DNA from: Formicarius rufipectus
Taxonomy: Eukaryota > Chordata > Aves > Passeriformes > Formicariidae
Assembly (NCBI GenBank): GCA_013399695.1
Contig: VXAU01000197.1
Location: forward strand, 4,794,633 to 4,858,632
Direction of reading: 5' to 3'
DNA: 64,000 bases
Shown piece by piece: positions 9,861 through 22,705 of the stretch. A program made the position numbers and the translations under genes. How positions within the stretch are numbered: position 1 is the stretch's first letter; every line of letters begins with the position of its first letter. A model generated the notes under the pieces. That model was not told where the DNA came from, searched no databases, and saw nothing but the letters and a program-made list of their open reading frames with translations.

Positions 9861-12800
9861 CATGAGCTCTGCCCTGGGGCTCAGCTGCCTGCCCTGGCAG
9901 CAGCAGCTCAGGCCTCAAGGGGATTGCAGGGGGCACAGGGTGGCAGGAGACAACTCCCTTGTGCAGCTTAAACCCAGCACTGACGCCCTGTTGGGACACA
10001 CCAGGCCAGCACCTTGTCCTGTTCCCTTCATCAATCCAAACAGTGCCCACAGCCAAGGGACTCAACTGCTACCTTGCCTTTATGGAAGCTTTGGGAAGAG
10101 TTTATAGACTTTATTCCATCATTGCTGTACATTTTTGAGTGGGATTTTAAATCCAACATATGAAAGAAAATCCAAAATGAGAAGTTTTGCAGACTGCCAA
10201 AGTGCTGACAAGGAAGTGATCCCACTTTCAGAGATCCAGGTGCATTGGTGGAGAGGTGTTCATCCCCAGTTCCATTCTTTCCATACAGGACTAGTCTGGT
10301 TAACACCTTCCCAAACTTGTGCTTAAGATGGATAGTAAGGCTGTGGTGATCCATTATGTGCCTCTCAGCCTAATAAAGCAGTAAGATCTTCCTCCTCTAC
10401 AAAATGCTTTAATGATTTTACTGCCTTTTAATGAAAGGCAATATTCTGGTAAAAATGAAATGGAAACAAATATTAGGTGGTGTCTACAAACTGCACAATG
10501 GTTGCTCTGACATTGCCCTCTTTCCTTCCCCCAGTTTTCCTTGTTTGTGATGCAAGAAACAAACCACAACACAACCAAATACAAACAGTAATAAACTCTT
10601 TTGAGGGTTTGGGGCTGAACACCAAGAACTGTGTACAAATTAACAGGTAAAACAGAAGTTATCATAGGGAAAGAGCATCAGAATTAGGGATTTTTTAGCT
10701 CAGAAGATGCCTTGCAGGAGGAGCTCATGGGTGAGGAGCTGCTCCATGACAGGAGTTGCTGAGGCATTTTGGGAAGGGTAGGGAGCAAACCCCTTGGAAA
10801 CCCAGCTAATCAGTAACTACAGGGACAAGCAGGATTGATTTCCCTTGCTGAGATTAAAAGAGGAGGCATGAAAAACCAGAAGGGATTTATTGGAAGGTAC
10901 AAAAAGCATGAGGAAGAATTGCAGGTTAATCAACAAAATAATAAACAGCTACCGCAGATCAAGCACAGCTTCATTGCAAAAGCAACAGGACAATAAGTGC
11001 TCCTTGACTGAGTTTGCACAATTCATCAGAGCTCCTTTTTTCCATATCACTGCTGAGCCATTTCCAAGCTCCTTAACTGGTTTATAGCCTGGCTTGTCTT
11101 TCCCTATCTTCTCCTGGTGTGAGAGCATCAAAAGGCATGTGAGGAGATGCCACCGAGACAGCTGAGCTGCCCGTGGTGCCATAGTCTGTGTCTCCCCTAT
11201 GTGCTTCTCAAAATAATTCTTTTCCCAAAGGAGATTTTCTTTTAAGTTATTTCAGTGGGATGTTGCTACACTTCCTTTGTGCCAGCATGACTTTGCACAC
11301 AGAGGCAACCTGTGTTATGAAAGACTTGAAAGACTTTTGCAGCATTATGGAAAGCTGTTGGTTTTTAGATCACTCAAATGTCAAGAGATGGAAGGTTTCA
11401 AGAATGCTCCTAGGGAAACAGTAAGAATGGGAAACTTAAAGATTTCTTAAGGTAACAGGAGGCAAAAACCCACCTGGGAGTTAAGGAGAGGTAAGGATGG
11501 AAGCCAGATCCTGAGCTGGATTTCCTGGAGGAAATAAGGAGCCTGAGTAACCCCAAGGCTCTTTATGGCACACAGGATGGCAGAAATGCTGTTGTTTGGG
11601 CTAAATTTGACTCTCATGCTCACTACCTACTCAAAGAAGGGTGAAAAACACCTTTCTGGGAAGGCTGGGGGGTTCCTTCCCTCTCTCTCATCTCTGGGCA
11701 GCAGGACCTCCCCATCCCACTCTGTCTCATCAGAACACCCAGCACAGCAGTTCTGCCACCCTGCTGGGGAGAAACCTCAGGGGTCACCTACTCCAGGCTG
11801 GAGAGCCTGGCCATGGGTGTTCAATCCTGTCCACATCTGGACTTGAGAGCAGGGGAAGGAGGACTGCAACAAAGGGTCTGCAAAAGCACCATCCAAGTCA
11901 GAGCAGTATCTGATAAGGGGGGGCAGGAGTTGAATATTTCCTTATCCTGACTTTTCCGCCACCAGTGGTTAAAAATGATGGGAAATAATTATGTCTAATT
12001 ACCCAGTGAGGTGTCTTACAATATTTCGAAGCTTTTATCACTTTATACCCTTGTGGCCACACTTGTCAGATCGACATTTGTCATTAAAGTCTGCCAGACC
12101 TAAAAACATTTCAGTGATTCCAGAAAAAACAACCTCAATTTGTTCTAAAACTTCAGTTTTGGGGATCACTAAAGCAACTCATGAAACTAGGTCAAACTCC
12201 ACAAAGAGTTCGGCTGGGGGAAGAAAATGGTAAAGTCTAAGTGTTTTTGTCGATTTTAAATGGAAACATTTTGCTTTTGGGCATTTTGGAAATCAACCTG
12301 AGTTAGTTACTGAGTTTTAAGTACAAAGGAGACTGTAAGAAACCAAAACACTTCCTTCCCAGCTGGACAAGTCCTGACCCACTGTGAAATCAGAGGGGCT
12401 GCATTCCTCAGGACATCAGTGCCTGTAAAACCAGGACACCTGTGAGCAGGTCTGGGAAAAGGCAATGAACCCAGATCCTCTCTGTGGCACAGAACCATGA
12501 GGCTGAGGAGCCTGGCTCTCTGGCCATGCCCAGGGGACTGCCCTAATGCCCAGAGCAAGAAAGTGAAGAAGAAGTAACTTTAGCTGATGGATTTGCCACT
12601 ACTGAAAAATCTCTGCACGGTGAGTAGGAAGAGGCTTTGACATGACCAAGATGGAAGTTGCTCATAGTTTAGCATTTCCTCCTTTAAGTTATCAGAACTT
12701 GTGTACAAATGATGGCACCTTGACCCATAACTCATGTGGAGCTTGAGATTTAACTCTGCTGTGTGCAGAGGGAGAGTAGCCAGAAACTTTGCCAGTGAGG

Positions 12801-14439
12801 CCATCTGGCCCCTCAGGAAGTCTGCTCCCTTTAGAGCATCATTAAGCCACACTGTCCTGTCAGACCATGTCTGCTGAGTGCTTGCTTGCAAGCTGCCACA
12901 AAGAGTGTTAACTCCAGGTCAGAAAAGATCCAGATTTTGCAAAAATTTATTTGCATCCATTTTGCAATGTTGGAAAAGGCTGGGGTAATTAATCCTCAGG
13001 CTGTCAGATGGAGGCTACCATGTCACTGGTGGCAGCTGAGATGGAAGTTACCACTCTTGGGATGTTGGGTCCTGAACCTGCCCTGTGGGTTGTTACACTC
13101 TGCCCAGAGCTGCTGAGCAGATGGGGCAGTGCATCAGCACCAGTCTTTAGGGCTACCCAAGCCCCATGAGCTGCCCTTCACAGCCTGCAGGATCTACACT
13201 ACAGCTTGCAAGGTGGCACCCCTGACACACAACATGGGATCCCCTGGGGATGTGCCCCTCTCTGATCCCTGCCATCATCCACAGAGGGAGAAACCCAAGG
13301 GACCAGCCGGGGAGGGGCTGGCGTGAATCACCGAGGTGATTCACACAGGAAACCTGGGAGCAAGGCAGGAACTGAATCAGAGTACTTTGGCTTTTGGGGG
13401 TATTTTTTCCCTTTTAATCATCTTCTTGCTCATTATCCTTAAAACCTCTTCCCAGAGTAGTAGAGAGCTTCGCTTGCCCAGAAGGGAGTGGGTTAATCAC
13501 TCCCAGGAGGAAAAGTGCAGAGCAGTAGGAATTGTGGTGCCCCCTGCAGCAGAGCACCTGCAGAGAGTAAAAGGTGATGAATTGCCATAATTTCTGCTCC
13601 CTCCTTTACCTATGTTTAATTAAATTGGTGTAAGACAGCTCTGAGCAGGGGATTGACTGATTTCTCCCTGTGTAATTTCAAACACCTGTATGGGGTAGGT
13701 GGGGGATGCTTGGCAAAACCCATGTCCTTGTGGCAGCTGGAAATGCTCAGTGTCTGCCAACTGCCTGCAGCTGTGAGCATCCAGCCCAGACTCCTGCCAC
13801 CACCATGAGCCACCTGCAAAAGAGAGGGGGCTTGTGCACCTGGTCCATAGCCCATCCACAGTGTCTCCTCTCTTCCTCTGGTTCGGAAGTACCAGAGAGG
13901 GAGAAGGCAGGGTCCCTCCCAGAGAAAGGGTTTATGTATTTGTGGCAAGTTTGCATTCATCTCAGATGACACCAGATGTTCCATCCCTGATGTCTGCCCA
14001 ATAGGAATGCATCTGTCAAGGCACACACACACCATCCTCTGGTAAAGCAGCCCTGGAGTCCGAGTACAGAGGAAGGGTCAGAGTGGGAGAAAGGTCTGAT
14101 CCAGTTCTATTTTCCATCAGAAGTTTCACCACTGACCTCAGGAGAAGCTGGATTGTGACCCACCACTGCACTCCAGATCCTGAGAGACATGGATTGCCAG
14201 TGGGACTGACAGATTGCCAGGCAGGTGTGTCCATTTTGAAGAAGGGCTGGATATGCTGGCCTGACACAGAGCTACTGGCCGTGGCTCTGTCCTGGGATGC
14301 ACATCATTATGCTGCAGCCCTCTGCAATTCACTTCTCCAGCCAGCAGGTTTTTAAACATGTAACCTACTTCCCACAAGCCAATTTAACATCTTTAGGAAA
14401 ACAACAGGAGGCCAAGGCCCCTCAGAAACTCATATTCTA

Positions 14440-14665
14440 CATCATTCTTTGCTTATTCTTTCCTTACTTTTCATAAAAATAAGTAATAAAAAATATTCCG
14501 TAAGGAAAATGATTGTGTACTAAGAAAATCAGTCTCATGCCACACAGATGCTATTATTTGCATAATTATGAGGGACCTGATTTTCTCTCTTAGCTTTCTC
14601 AAAGTAAACAATAGCAATGTCATACCATCTTTTTGTTGCATTATTTTCTGATGCCTTTGATCTAA
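14440..14665. promoter_or_regulatory. Candidate conserved non-coding element with POU, FOX and SOX-like motifs
   Basis: This AT-rich, CpG-poor block has an octamer-like ATTTGCAT (14556-14563) followed by AATTATG. A GTAAACA forkhead motif (14604-14610) overlaps a SOX-like AACAATAG (14608-14615). Such motif density is typical of developmental enhancers; conservation was not tested. Confidence 0.3.
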
Positions 14666-15269
14666 TAAAACACCCAGCCCACTGTCTCTGGTGAACCCGG
14701 GACCTGTGGCTGCTCCATCATCTGTCCTTCATTTACCACTCGGGACCACGGCCAGATTGCAAAGGTGAGCCCCAGTTCTACTCTTTCTGAGAAACCTTCT
14801 GCTCTTCTCCCAGCAGCTGCCAATCTGCAGATTGCAGGGATGTCTCAGCTCTCCTGCTCAGAGCTGTGCTGCCTGGAACATCACAGAGAGGTGCTTTTAT
14901 TTAGTATTTTTAGGTCCCACAAAGGCCACGTGGACCTGTATGGAAGTGCTGAACCTGGACACCCAACACCCACTTCCAGTTCTCCCTGCAAGGCAAAGGA
15001 GCGATGCTTAAAAACAGAGGGATATTGCACCCTCTGCAGGGCAGGAACTGTGGGCTTGGGGATGGGAGGGACACAGCAGTGCCCGGAGATGCTGCTGGAG
15101 GAGGATGGGGAAAGCTCAGCCAACACCTCATGCCATTGAGACCAGCAGATGCTCCTGGCCCCTGCTCTCCTCAAGCAGTAAGGACCTGGTGTTCCACAGG
15201 CAGGAAAAAAACAAACCAACCCAAAAAATCGAGCATTTTCCATGGAGGCCACAGCCAGGAAACTTCTCA

Positions 15270-16720
15270 GGTAGCTCCATCACCGCGGAGTTGCTAAAAG
15301 CAGGCGTCATACAAAGCTACGCGCCGGCTCATTAAAACGGTCTTTGTGCTCCAGAAACGCATATAAAAGACGCACACGGGCCCTGTCATTCTTACAGATT
15401 TCTCCTCTTATGTTCGCTCATTCTCAGCTAAACTAAGAAGTGCCTGAAGCCGTCAAAAGGGTTGTTTCAAAGGCAGCCCGGAGACAGAAAGGGAGCGAGC
15501 GGGCGCCTGGAAAGCCTCGCTAATCAAGGCAGAGGGTTCTGCCTGGTTTCCTCCCTTCCCCGAGCGCAGCTCGTGCTTCGGCTTTGAAGACCTGTCATCT
15601 GTGACGCCGCTTTGCCTCAACATTTATACTGAGAAATTTTTTGCCTAGAATATATGTGGCTTTTTTTTTTTTTTTTTTCTTTCTCTCAAGCATTCCGCCC
15701 ACCCTTCGCCTCTCAGCAGAGCTCTGGGATCTCGAAGCAGGAGCATTTCGGAGCCTTAAATAAAACGCAGGGGAGGTGCCCCCAGTGCCAGGACCGTCCC
15801 CACCGCAGGCCATCCGCTGTGTAAACAAAGGGATTTTTTCACAGTAGGAATGCCGAGTAGGCTGTGCCGAACACCGGGATCTTTAGAAACCCAGGTCTCT
15901 CTAATGAACAGGAGAGACTTCTGCCCCCAGGGACGCTACAAAAATTAATGGATATAATGATCGTAAGTACTTGAATCAAACGCAAAGCCATGTGTCGCAC
16001 AGTCCTTTTGCTATTTTAGCAGCTTATTACAAGCCTGTTTACATCTGCCCCTGCCTCATTTAAGCCTAGCAGGAATAAAACTAATATAAAATGAGCAAAG
16101 TTAATTAGGAGCGGAAGTGCTCTTAAGAGGACTTATTCGAGTGCAGCCGTCTCCTGGCACCGGACAGATGCGTTTGGTGGGTCACAGCCCACAAGTACCA
16201 GGGGAAGACACAAAGCCAAACACATGCCAGCCTCTGGAATTGTTCCCTTGTGCCCGGTGTCACCTGTTCTATGCAGGCGGTGGACATCCCCTGGCACAGC
16301 GGATGCTCCTGCATCCCTCCATCCAGCACAGGGTCAGGTCGGGTCACGGAGACCGCAGTGAAAAACGCCGTCAAGGATGCGCTGGAAGGGAAAGCGCGTT
16401 TGTGCAGCAGCCCCAGATGCAGGCGCTACCTCCGGGTGCGTTCATTAAGCCAAACAATGCCTTTGGATGGCGTTTGAAGAGCTGAAGGAGCTGTCTGTGG
16501 CGTGAAAGGCAGAGGTGTGAATTTTCTCCGGTTCTGCGCCGTCGGCGTCTTTAATCTGAGCCCGCTGGGCGAGCGGAGCGCTGTGACAGCGCCGCGTCCC
16601 AGCTGGCAGCACGGATCGTGAGAGCCCGAGCCAAGAGACAGCGCCGAATCAGGGGGGGCTGCGAAGCAAAGAGCGGCTGCCGGTGCGCCGAGGGGGGCGA
16701 TTTGTCTTTCCGACGGGATG
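15270..16720. promoter_or_regulatory. Unassigned CpG-rich region with TATA-like box
   Basis: CpG is locally abundant at about 15.28-15.56 kb and again at 16.3-16.7 kb, inside otherwise CpG-poor intergenic DNA. A TATAAAAG lies at 15362-15369 (+), with a possible initiator about 25-30 bp downstream. Between the CpG patches (15.9-16.1 kb) the sequence is TAAT-rich. An 85-codon minus-strand frame starting at an ATG (16551-16808) overlaps the second patch but has no recognisable domain. It could be an alternative upstream promoter of the TMEM132B candidate or a non-coding RNA promoter. Confidence 0.4.
15661..15678 (+). repeat. T18 homopolymer
   Basis: Eighteen T within the unassigned CpG-rich region. 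It could be an A-tail of a minus-strand insertion, but no retroposon body is seen beside it. Confidence 0.85.
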
Positions 16721-17514
16721 AGTCCTCCCTCTCCCCCTTCTTATATGGAACAAAGTCCCTGGCAGAAATTTTAAGAGGTTGAGTTAATAGATCACCAAAT
16801 TCATCCATCTGTCAGAAACAGGCCTGGTAGACAATATTTTCTGGGGAAGAGGTACAGATTTGGGCTGGCAGAGGGCTTCATCAGCCCTTCCATTTGCCAT
16901 CACAGCAGTGTTTTATGAATTACTTACAGGTAGTTGCAGTCTCCGCACTGATTTAATATTTTATTGTGTTTTCGTCAGTCAGATGCAGGACAAGATCCCA
17001 GAGAAATCCAAGTCTGGGGCTGAGTCCTATTAGCCACCACTTAAGTTTACTAAAGAGCTGCCACTGTGCTGCTTGTCCCTGCAATTCAGGTGTGATGAGC
17101 ATAACATGCAGGAGGAATTATTCATACCAAATAATCACTCCTGCCCAAATTAGATTCCTGGTGAAGTTGCTGTAAATCCACTGGACCATACAAGCCAGGA
17201 GCTGCTGCTAAGCAGCTACTGAACAGGAGCACATTGCAGCGCTGCGTGGCAAAAGGGAAGTCTGGCAAAAAAAAGAAGGCTCAGAGTTATTAGAAACTCA
17301 CATCAAAACCAACTTCTGTGCAGCACTGAACGTTTCCAAAACCATCCTACTCAAGTGGCTCAAACCAAGTTCTCAGGCTGGCCAAAGCTTCCCAAGACCC
17401 TTCACCAAAGAGGGACAGCTCAGTTCACACTGGGCTTTCCCCTTTTTGGGCAGCACAGTTTTACCTTTGAGCTGCTATCAGGGCATGACACCACTCCCAT
17501 TGTCCTATGGAGCA

Positions 17515-17582
17515 CCAGCCAGGTGGGATCTGGGTGGTCTTTCAAGGTCCCTTCTGCCACAAATCACTACAACATGGAATTA
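17515..17582 (+). mobile_element. Diverged CR1 3'-end remnant
   Basis: The stretch GGTGGTCTTTCAAGGTCCCT, then TCTGCCACAAATCACTACAA resembles a CR1 3' terminus with substitutions. Without alignment to CR1 subfamilies this is only likely. Confidence 0.5.
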
Positions 17583-17872
17583 TCCTGAATTCTGAGATAA
17601 GCAGACATTAGGTCAGAGCTGAGCTCCCTCGTGGCAGCTCAAGTGTCTCATTTTATTCTGCAGGACAAGGACTCAAAGAGGTGCCAGTGGCTCCATTCAG
17701 CTGCTGACCATGTCTGGGTAAGCCAGGGTGACCCAGGTACCTGGGCTACATCTTGCTGAACTACCAAGAGCAGAACAGTTCATTATTTTTTTACTTCAAT
17801 AAATGAGGGGAAAATTTCCACTCCTTAGATCAGGAGATACTCTGAATATTTATGTTATTGTTCATCAAGTTT

Positions 17873-17891
17873 GGGGGGGGGGGGGGGGGGN
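17873..17891 (+). repeat. G18 homopolymer ending in an ambiguous base
   Basis: Eighteen G in a row followed by N at 17891. The ambiguous base suggests the true length is unresolved. Confidence 0.9.
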
Positions 17892-18050
17892 TAAATGAAC
17901 TTATTTGGTGACCCAGTTTGAGTGGCTCATTACAATTAGATGCAGCTAATTGCCAGTCTTGTGTTTCATTTGGCAACTTGTTAGGCTAATTGAACAAAAT
18001 AAAACTAATGAACAATTATAATGAAGTTTATAATTAGACCATTGGAAAAA
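17892..18050. promoter_or_regulatory. TAAT-rich block, candidate conserved element
   Basis: Dense homeodomain-type cores (ATTACAATTAG, GCTAATTG twice, ACTAATGAACAATTATAATG, TATAATTAG) occur in about 150 bp with no CpG. The pattern is typical of homeobox-bound enhancers, but conservation has not been checked. Confidence 0.3.
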
Positions 18051-20769
18051 AAAAACTCAGTGTGAGAATATTTAAGGCATTATGAATGTGCAGGAGGTTT
18101 GGGAGGGGGGCAATGAAAGGTGGCAGTAAATCATGCTACTCCCTCCAAAATGCTGCTTCCTGGGAGCTGATGTTCTTGGTTTATTACCTATTCCTGAATT
18201 ATGTCAACCTGACATTTTCTTTATTGTTAATTACATTAATGCCTTTAATGCACATACATGGCATTTACAGTGATCCTAAATTCAGGAGTTAGCCTGTTAG
18301 CAAGGCAGTTCAGAGTGGATATTACATTATATTCCCAACTCCCTCTTTATGATACAAATCAAAGTCTCAATTAAAGATGGAATTATAACCCTAAAAGTGA
18401 AAAACAAGCATATGGGGGACACAGAGGAGTTGACAAACTCCAAAGACTGCTCTGTCCTGTCAATACTCAAACATGGTTCAGGAGCCAGAAAAGCAGAAGT
18501 AGGGAAGAACAGACAAAGCAATGCTCTGCATCTGATTAGAGCCATTTTTTAAAAATAGAGTTATTTTTGTCTCATTCAATTCCTATATAGATTTGAATAA
18601 ACCCATTCTAGCTCCCTTTCACCCCCTGCTGCTGAAGCACAGAATATTAAATACCATCATAAGACACAGAGTGACCTTTCAGTTTCAATTTACAGGGTCA
18701 AGCAGGTACCCACCAAAACCTAATAGAATTGTCACATCAGATTCCACACTGCTTAAAAACTTCTTTTCCTCCTGTTTGTACATGAAAGTAATTATTTCAT
18801 CTAGAACTCAGTGGGAAATGAGACCTTGCATCAGGGAATAAAGACAGAAACTTGAACGAGGGAGGAAATGCGTTCAACCTTTTCCCTCGGATGTCTGGAG
18901 GTGTTCAGAGCTTCTTGCACTCTGAAAGCAAGTTTCCAGCAGGAGCCCGTGGTGCCAAGTGCCCTGTGCACAGGGCAGGGATGAAGCACACACGACCCAG
19001 GTAGAGCAAAGGGTGGGAGAGGAAGAGAATCATCACTGGAGATATTAAACAGCTTAGCATTGATCTCACTGGCTGCCTGTAACCACCATAATCCCAGTGA
19101 GGGCAGCTTTTTTCTTCCCACTCACAGAGCTGCTTTACTTTCCCAAAGATGAAGATAATAAACTGATTCAGAACAAAAAAATAAAATAATTAATTTTACA
19201 AGCTATCAAAATCTCTACTCCCCTTCCCCCATTTTAATTCAAGCTGCAGGAGAGCTTTTGCAGTCATGTCTCAATATTTTTATGCCATCAGAAGCAGCTG
19301 TCCCTCTTCTCCATCTAATTACAGGTTTCACATTGGCAGTGAGCATATCCCAGTATCAGTGGGGGTTGTAGCTGCCTTTGCTGCTCTCCCTGTTCCCTCA
19401 CCTTTCCATCAGCCTCTGTTTGGGTTTTTTCCTGCAGGTGTCTTTTCCTGTCATCTGGAACTGCTGGCACAGCCACACTGTGGGCAGGGCTGCCCTGCCT
19501 TCAGCTTGTGCTGCTCAGGGGCAGGGTCTGGTCCTGCTTCAGCATGGGCAGGAGAGAGTTTTGGCAAGGGGGATGCAGAGTGCCATGGCCAGCCACCCCC
19601 ATTCCACCGGAGAGATGCAGAGTTCGTTGCTGCTACATCACCTGTGAACTCACCTTCTCTTCCTTACACTGGCACCTGGAGGTCTGGGAGGGACCTCAGC
19701 CCTGCACAGACACAGCAGGAGACAACCAGTGTGTCTGAGTCCACATGACCAAACCAGACCAGGCAGAGGAAGGACCTCCACAGCATCTGCCCCTGTGCAC
19801 AGCCACAGCAGAGATGGAGCAACCAGCAGAGTCATCCACAGAATGGACAAGCTGAGCTCTCCCCACAACACCCAGAGAATCCTCCCTTATCCCAGGCAGT
19901 GCTTTGCCTCTGAATGCCACCAGTCCTGAAGCTGCCACCCAGCAGCACATGTAACCCTGGGGGTTAAAGACATGGAATATCTGCATTACACCAACCCTGG
20001 CAATACATGCATGTTTCGGTCCATTATACAAAGTTAAAGAGAAATCCCTCTGTGCTTTCCCTTTGAGGCAAAGCAGTCAGGTCTTTTCCCTCCTCACCCC
20101 AACAGCTCCAGTAATCCCAGTAACACTAGCAGGGTTCAGTAATGCCTTTCCTGAGGACAGTGGACTGACAGGCTGAGATCTGCCTCTGCTTCATCACTCA
20201 GTAACCTCCATGAGGACCCTCGATGTGCTAAAAGCTCACACACACATGCAGGGGTTTATATCCGCTTTTGCTTGTTTGGGCAGTTCCTTCCTAATTTGCC
20301 TCCCCCTGTACATGCACACACCCTCTAATAATGAGAAGGTTGAGGGAATGGGAACAGCCCCTGAAGTGAAGCATGAAATAGGCTCTTATGATTCCAGATA
20401 GCCAGGGCCATTTAAAGCCTTGCTTGGCATTTGCATTATAAGAACAAATCCTGTACAAGAATCTCTCTTCATGCTTTATGCTCCTGCATTAATTCATGAA
20501 GTGTCATGTATCCAGCATATTTTATTATACATGAGAATGAGGCAAATTAAAATTGTCAGTTGAGTATCACATTTGTACACTCAAGGCCACCTCCTTCAGT
20601 CCTGGAGAAGGTTGAAGTCATACTATTTTAAACTCAGCTCACCTTTTAAACCAAGTCAGTTAAACAAGCACAAATTCTCATAGTAGTTTTCTTCAATTCA
20701 TTTTTTATGCAATTTACTTCCATTTAACTTTAGCCTCTTCATATCTATTTGTAAAATTAAAACAGAAGG

Positions 20770-20822
20770 GGGAGGTGGAAGGTGATCTTTAAGGTTCCTT
20801 CCAACACAAACTACTCCGTGAA
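20770..20822 (+). mobile_element. CR1 LINE 3'-end remnant
   Basis: GGTGATCTTTAAGGTTCCTT followed by CCAACACAAACTACTCCGTG matches the usual end of avian CR1 (GGTCCCTTCCAACCCAAACC...). It is very short and eroded, in plus orientation, within the intergenic region. Confidence 0.6.
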
Positions 20823-22074
20823 TATCTCCACCTGTGGGACTGCTACCTTGTAGAAGCCAAAACTTAAACTTCCTCTAGACCACTACAGAAGAGGGAACAT
20901 AAGTGAAAAAGGGATGATTCCTCATCAAGGATGTGAACCTCTACATGTATACTTCAATATGCTAGTGTAAGCTAATGAGTAATCCTGGAGATTATGCTTT
21001 TTCCAAGGGACATTATTCTTTCAACTGGAATCTCAGGCTGAGTACCGATAAGCCTCTCAAACTTTGCAAAACCACTTGTCAAAAGCAGCAAGACAAAAAT
21101 TCATTAAGGTCTTTTAATTAAGAAGTACAAGGTCCAATTAAGCTCTCATTAATGTGCTACACAACCCAGCTGAACAATGGCATCCTGAGGATTTTCCCAC
21201 CCCCAATCAATACTGGTTTGTCATTTGAGTTCATCTCCAACAAGTGGTTTGGAAGAACTCTGGCCATCAGAGGCAACAGTGAGGAGTGGTGTAGACAGCT
21301 GCAGCCTGTGGAATTAATGCTCTTGGGACATCTTATTGTTCTGCAACTGGAATTGTTCTGAGCCACTCTGACTCACTAACAGCACTTCAGAGACCATTTC
21401 CTTCTCCTCTGCACAACAGAGTCACTCCCACCTTACACACAGATCATGCAGAGTAAAATGCTCAAACGGATGTTGATTATCTCATTATTAGAATCTAAAA
21501 AGGCCCCTAATTCCCAGCGAGGAAAATGAGTGCTGCCATCAGCTCTGAGGCTGCTGTGCTGGACCATGGCCATGCTTCACAGCAACTCCCACCCTGATTT
21601 TATTTCTGGAAGAATAGAGGTTAGGACACATATCTTCCTCTTTCTACAAAAGATATATAAGAAAACTAAGTTGCATCTTGTTGCTATCTAAGACCTGGTT
21701 GTTACCTGGTTATTTAAGAGCTAAAAATATCTTCCTCATGAAGGGAGAAGGATGAACCAAGCAATTTTGGATTTATCCTCTGAGCTCTGTAGGACAAGAT
21801 TCAGCCAATAGACTGACACCTCAGGTAAGCACTAACAAGTCAAAAGATTTCAGTGAAGGAGCTGCTCAATGCAGAGTTCCAAAAACTCCATGTAAAAAGA
21901 CCAAAAATCCTTCTTGTGTATGAAACATCTGTTCAGGGTCTCAAAGGCAGGCCAGAGCATTCCCTTACACATATTGGCTTTCCCATTCCCCATAGACACC
22001 AGTTTTCCCCCAGACCAAAACCCTTCAGTTCTGTCTCAAGAACAGCCTTGGACCCTGGTACTCCTCCCTAATGT

Positions 22075-22290
22075 ATTTTAAATCTAATTTTAATGCCCAT
22101 TTACCTGTGTGACTGACTGCTCTGCCTCATAAATGAAAGGCCTTTAAGTATGTATGCATTAAGCTAAAAGACAATAAAGGCCCCAGGGAAGTTGCATTCC
22201 ATCAGGCAATTACCTGTGTTTTTAAAATCACTGAATAAGTAATTCACACAACAAATTTCTCTTGCACATAACAATAAACAATTTTATCAG
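22075..22290. promoter_or_regulatory. AT-rich candidate conserved element
   Basis: A CpG-free, TAAT-rich block containing CTAATTTTAATG, GTATGCATTAAGC, paired CAATTACCTGTG/ATTTACCTGTG motifs (22097-22112 and 22206-22218) and AACAATAAACAATTTTA. The repeated TTACCTGTG carries an E-box (CACCTG-like, read CAGGTA on the other strand). Confidence 0.3.
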
Positions 22291-22687
22291 CTATACCCTG
22301 CTTGGGCTGCTGTGTACCAGCTCATTTTATTTCATTAAGAACCACCACTAACCAGGGAAATGAATTGAAATCATAAGGAGGGTTACCTGCTACTAACAGG
22401 AGCTGACAAAAACACATTTCTAAGAGGGGAGTGATAAAACCACATCTCTCAAGGGCAAATGGGCTGATTCCATCAAGCAATTCAAGAGTCACTCTCAAAT
22501 TTGCAGAGGACTGAGAAAAGCACCTAGCCTGGAGTTCCTCTGCTCTAAGTGCTTTGCTGTTGAACATTTAAGTCAGAGCTTAAAGCCACTTCCAGAGCCA
22601 GCTCTATTTGCATGCCACACATCCCACTAAAATCCACACATGGAGCCTTCCAGGCAAAACACTGTGAACCTCAAATTATAAATAGGC

Positions 22688-22705
22688 AAAAAAAAAAAAA
22701 AAAAA
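22688..22705 (+). repeat. A18 homopolymer
   Basis: Eighteen A followed by GAGAGGG; no recognisable retroposon body precedes it. Confidence 0.85.

Larger units (their letters stand above)
8940..15270. other. Intergenic region between the CpG island and 15.3 kb
   Basis: This holds the minisatellite echo near 9.8 kb and the candidate element at 14.44-14.67 kb. The remainder is unique sequence with short random open frames. I recognise no gene or RNA. Confidence 0.6.

Noticed and set aside
19266..19748. 160-codon plus-strand frame
   Set aside because: Three frames are open at once here (19378-19647 and 19508-19738 overlap), no domain is seen and no transcript signals are present.
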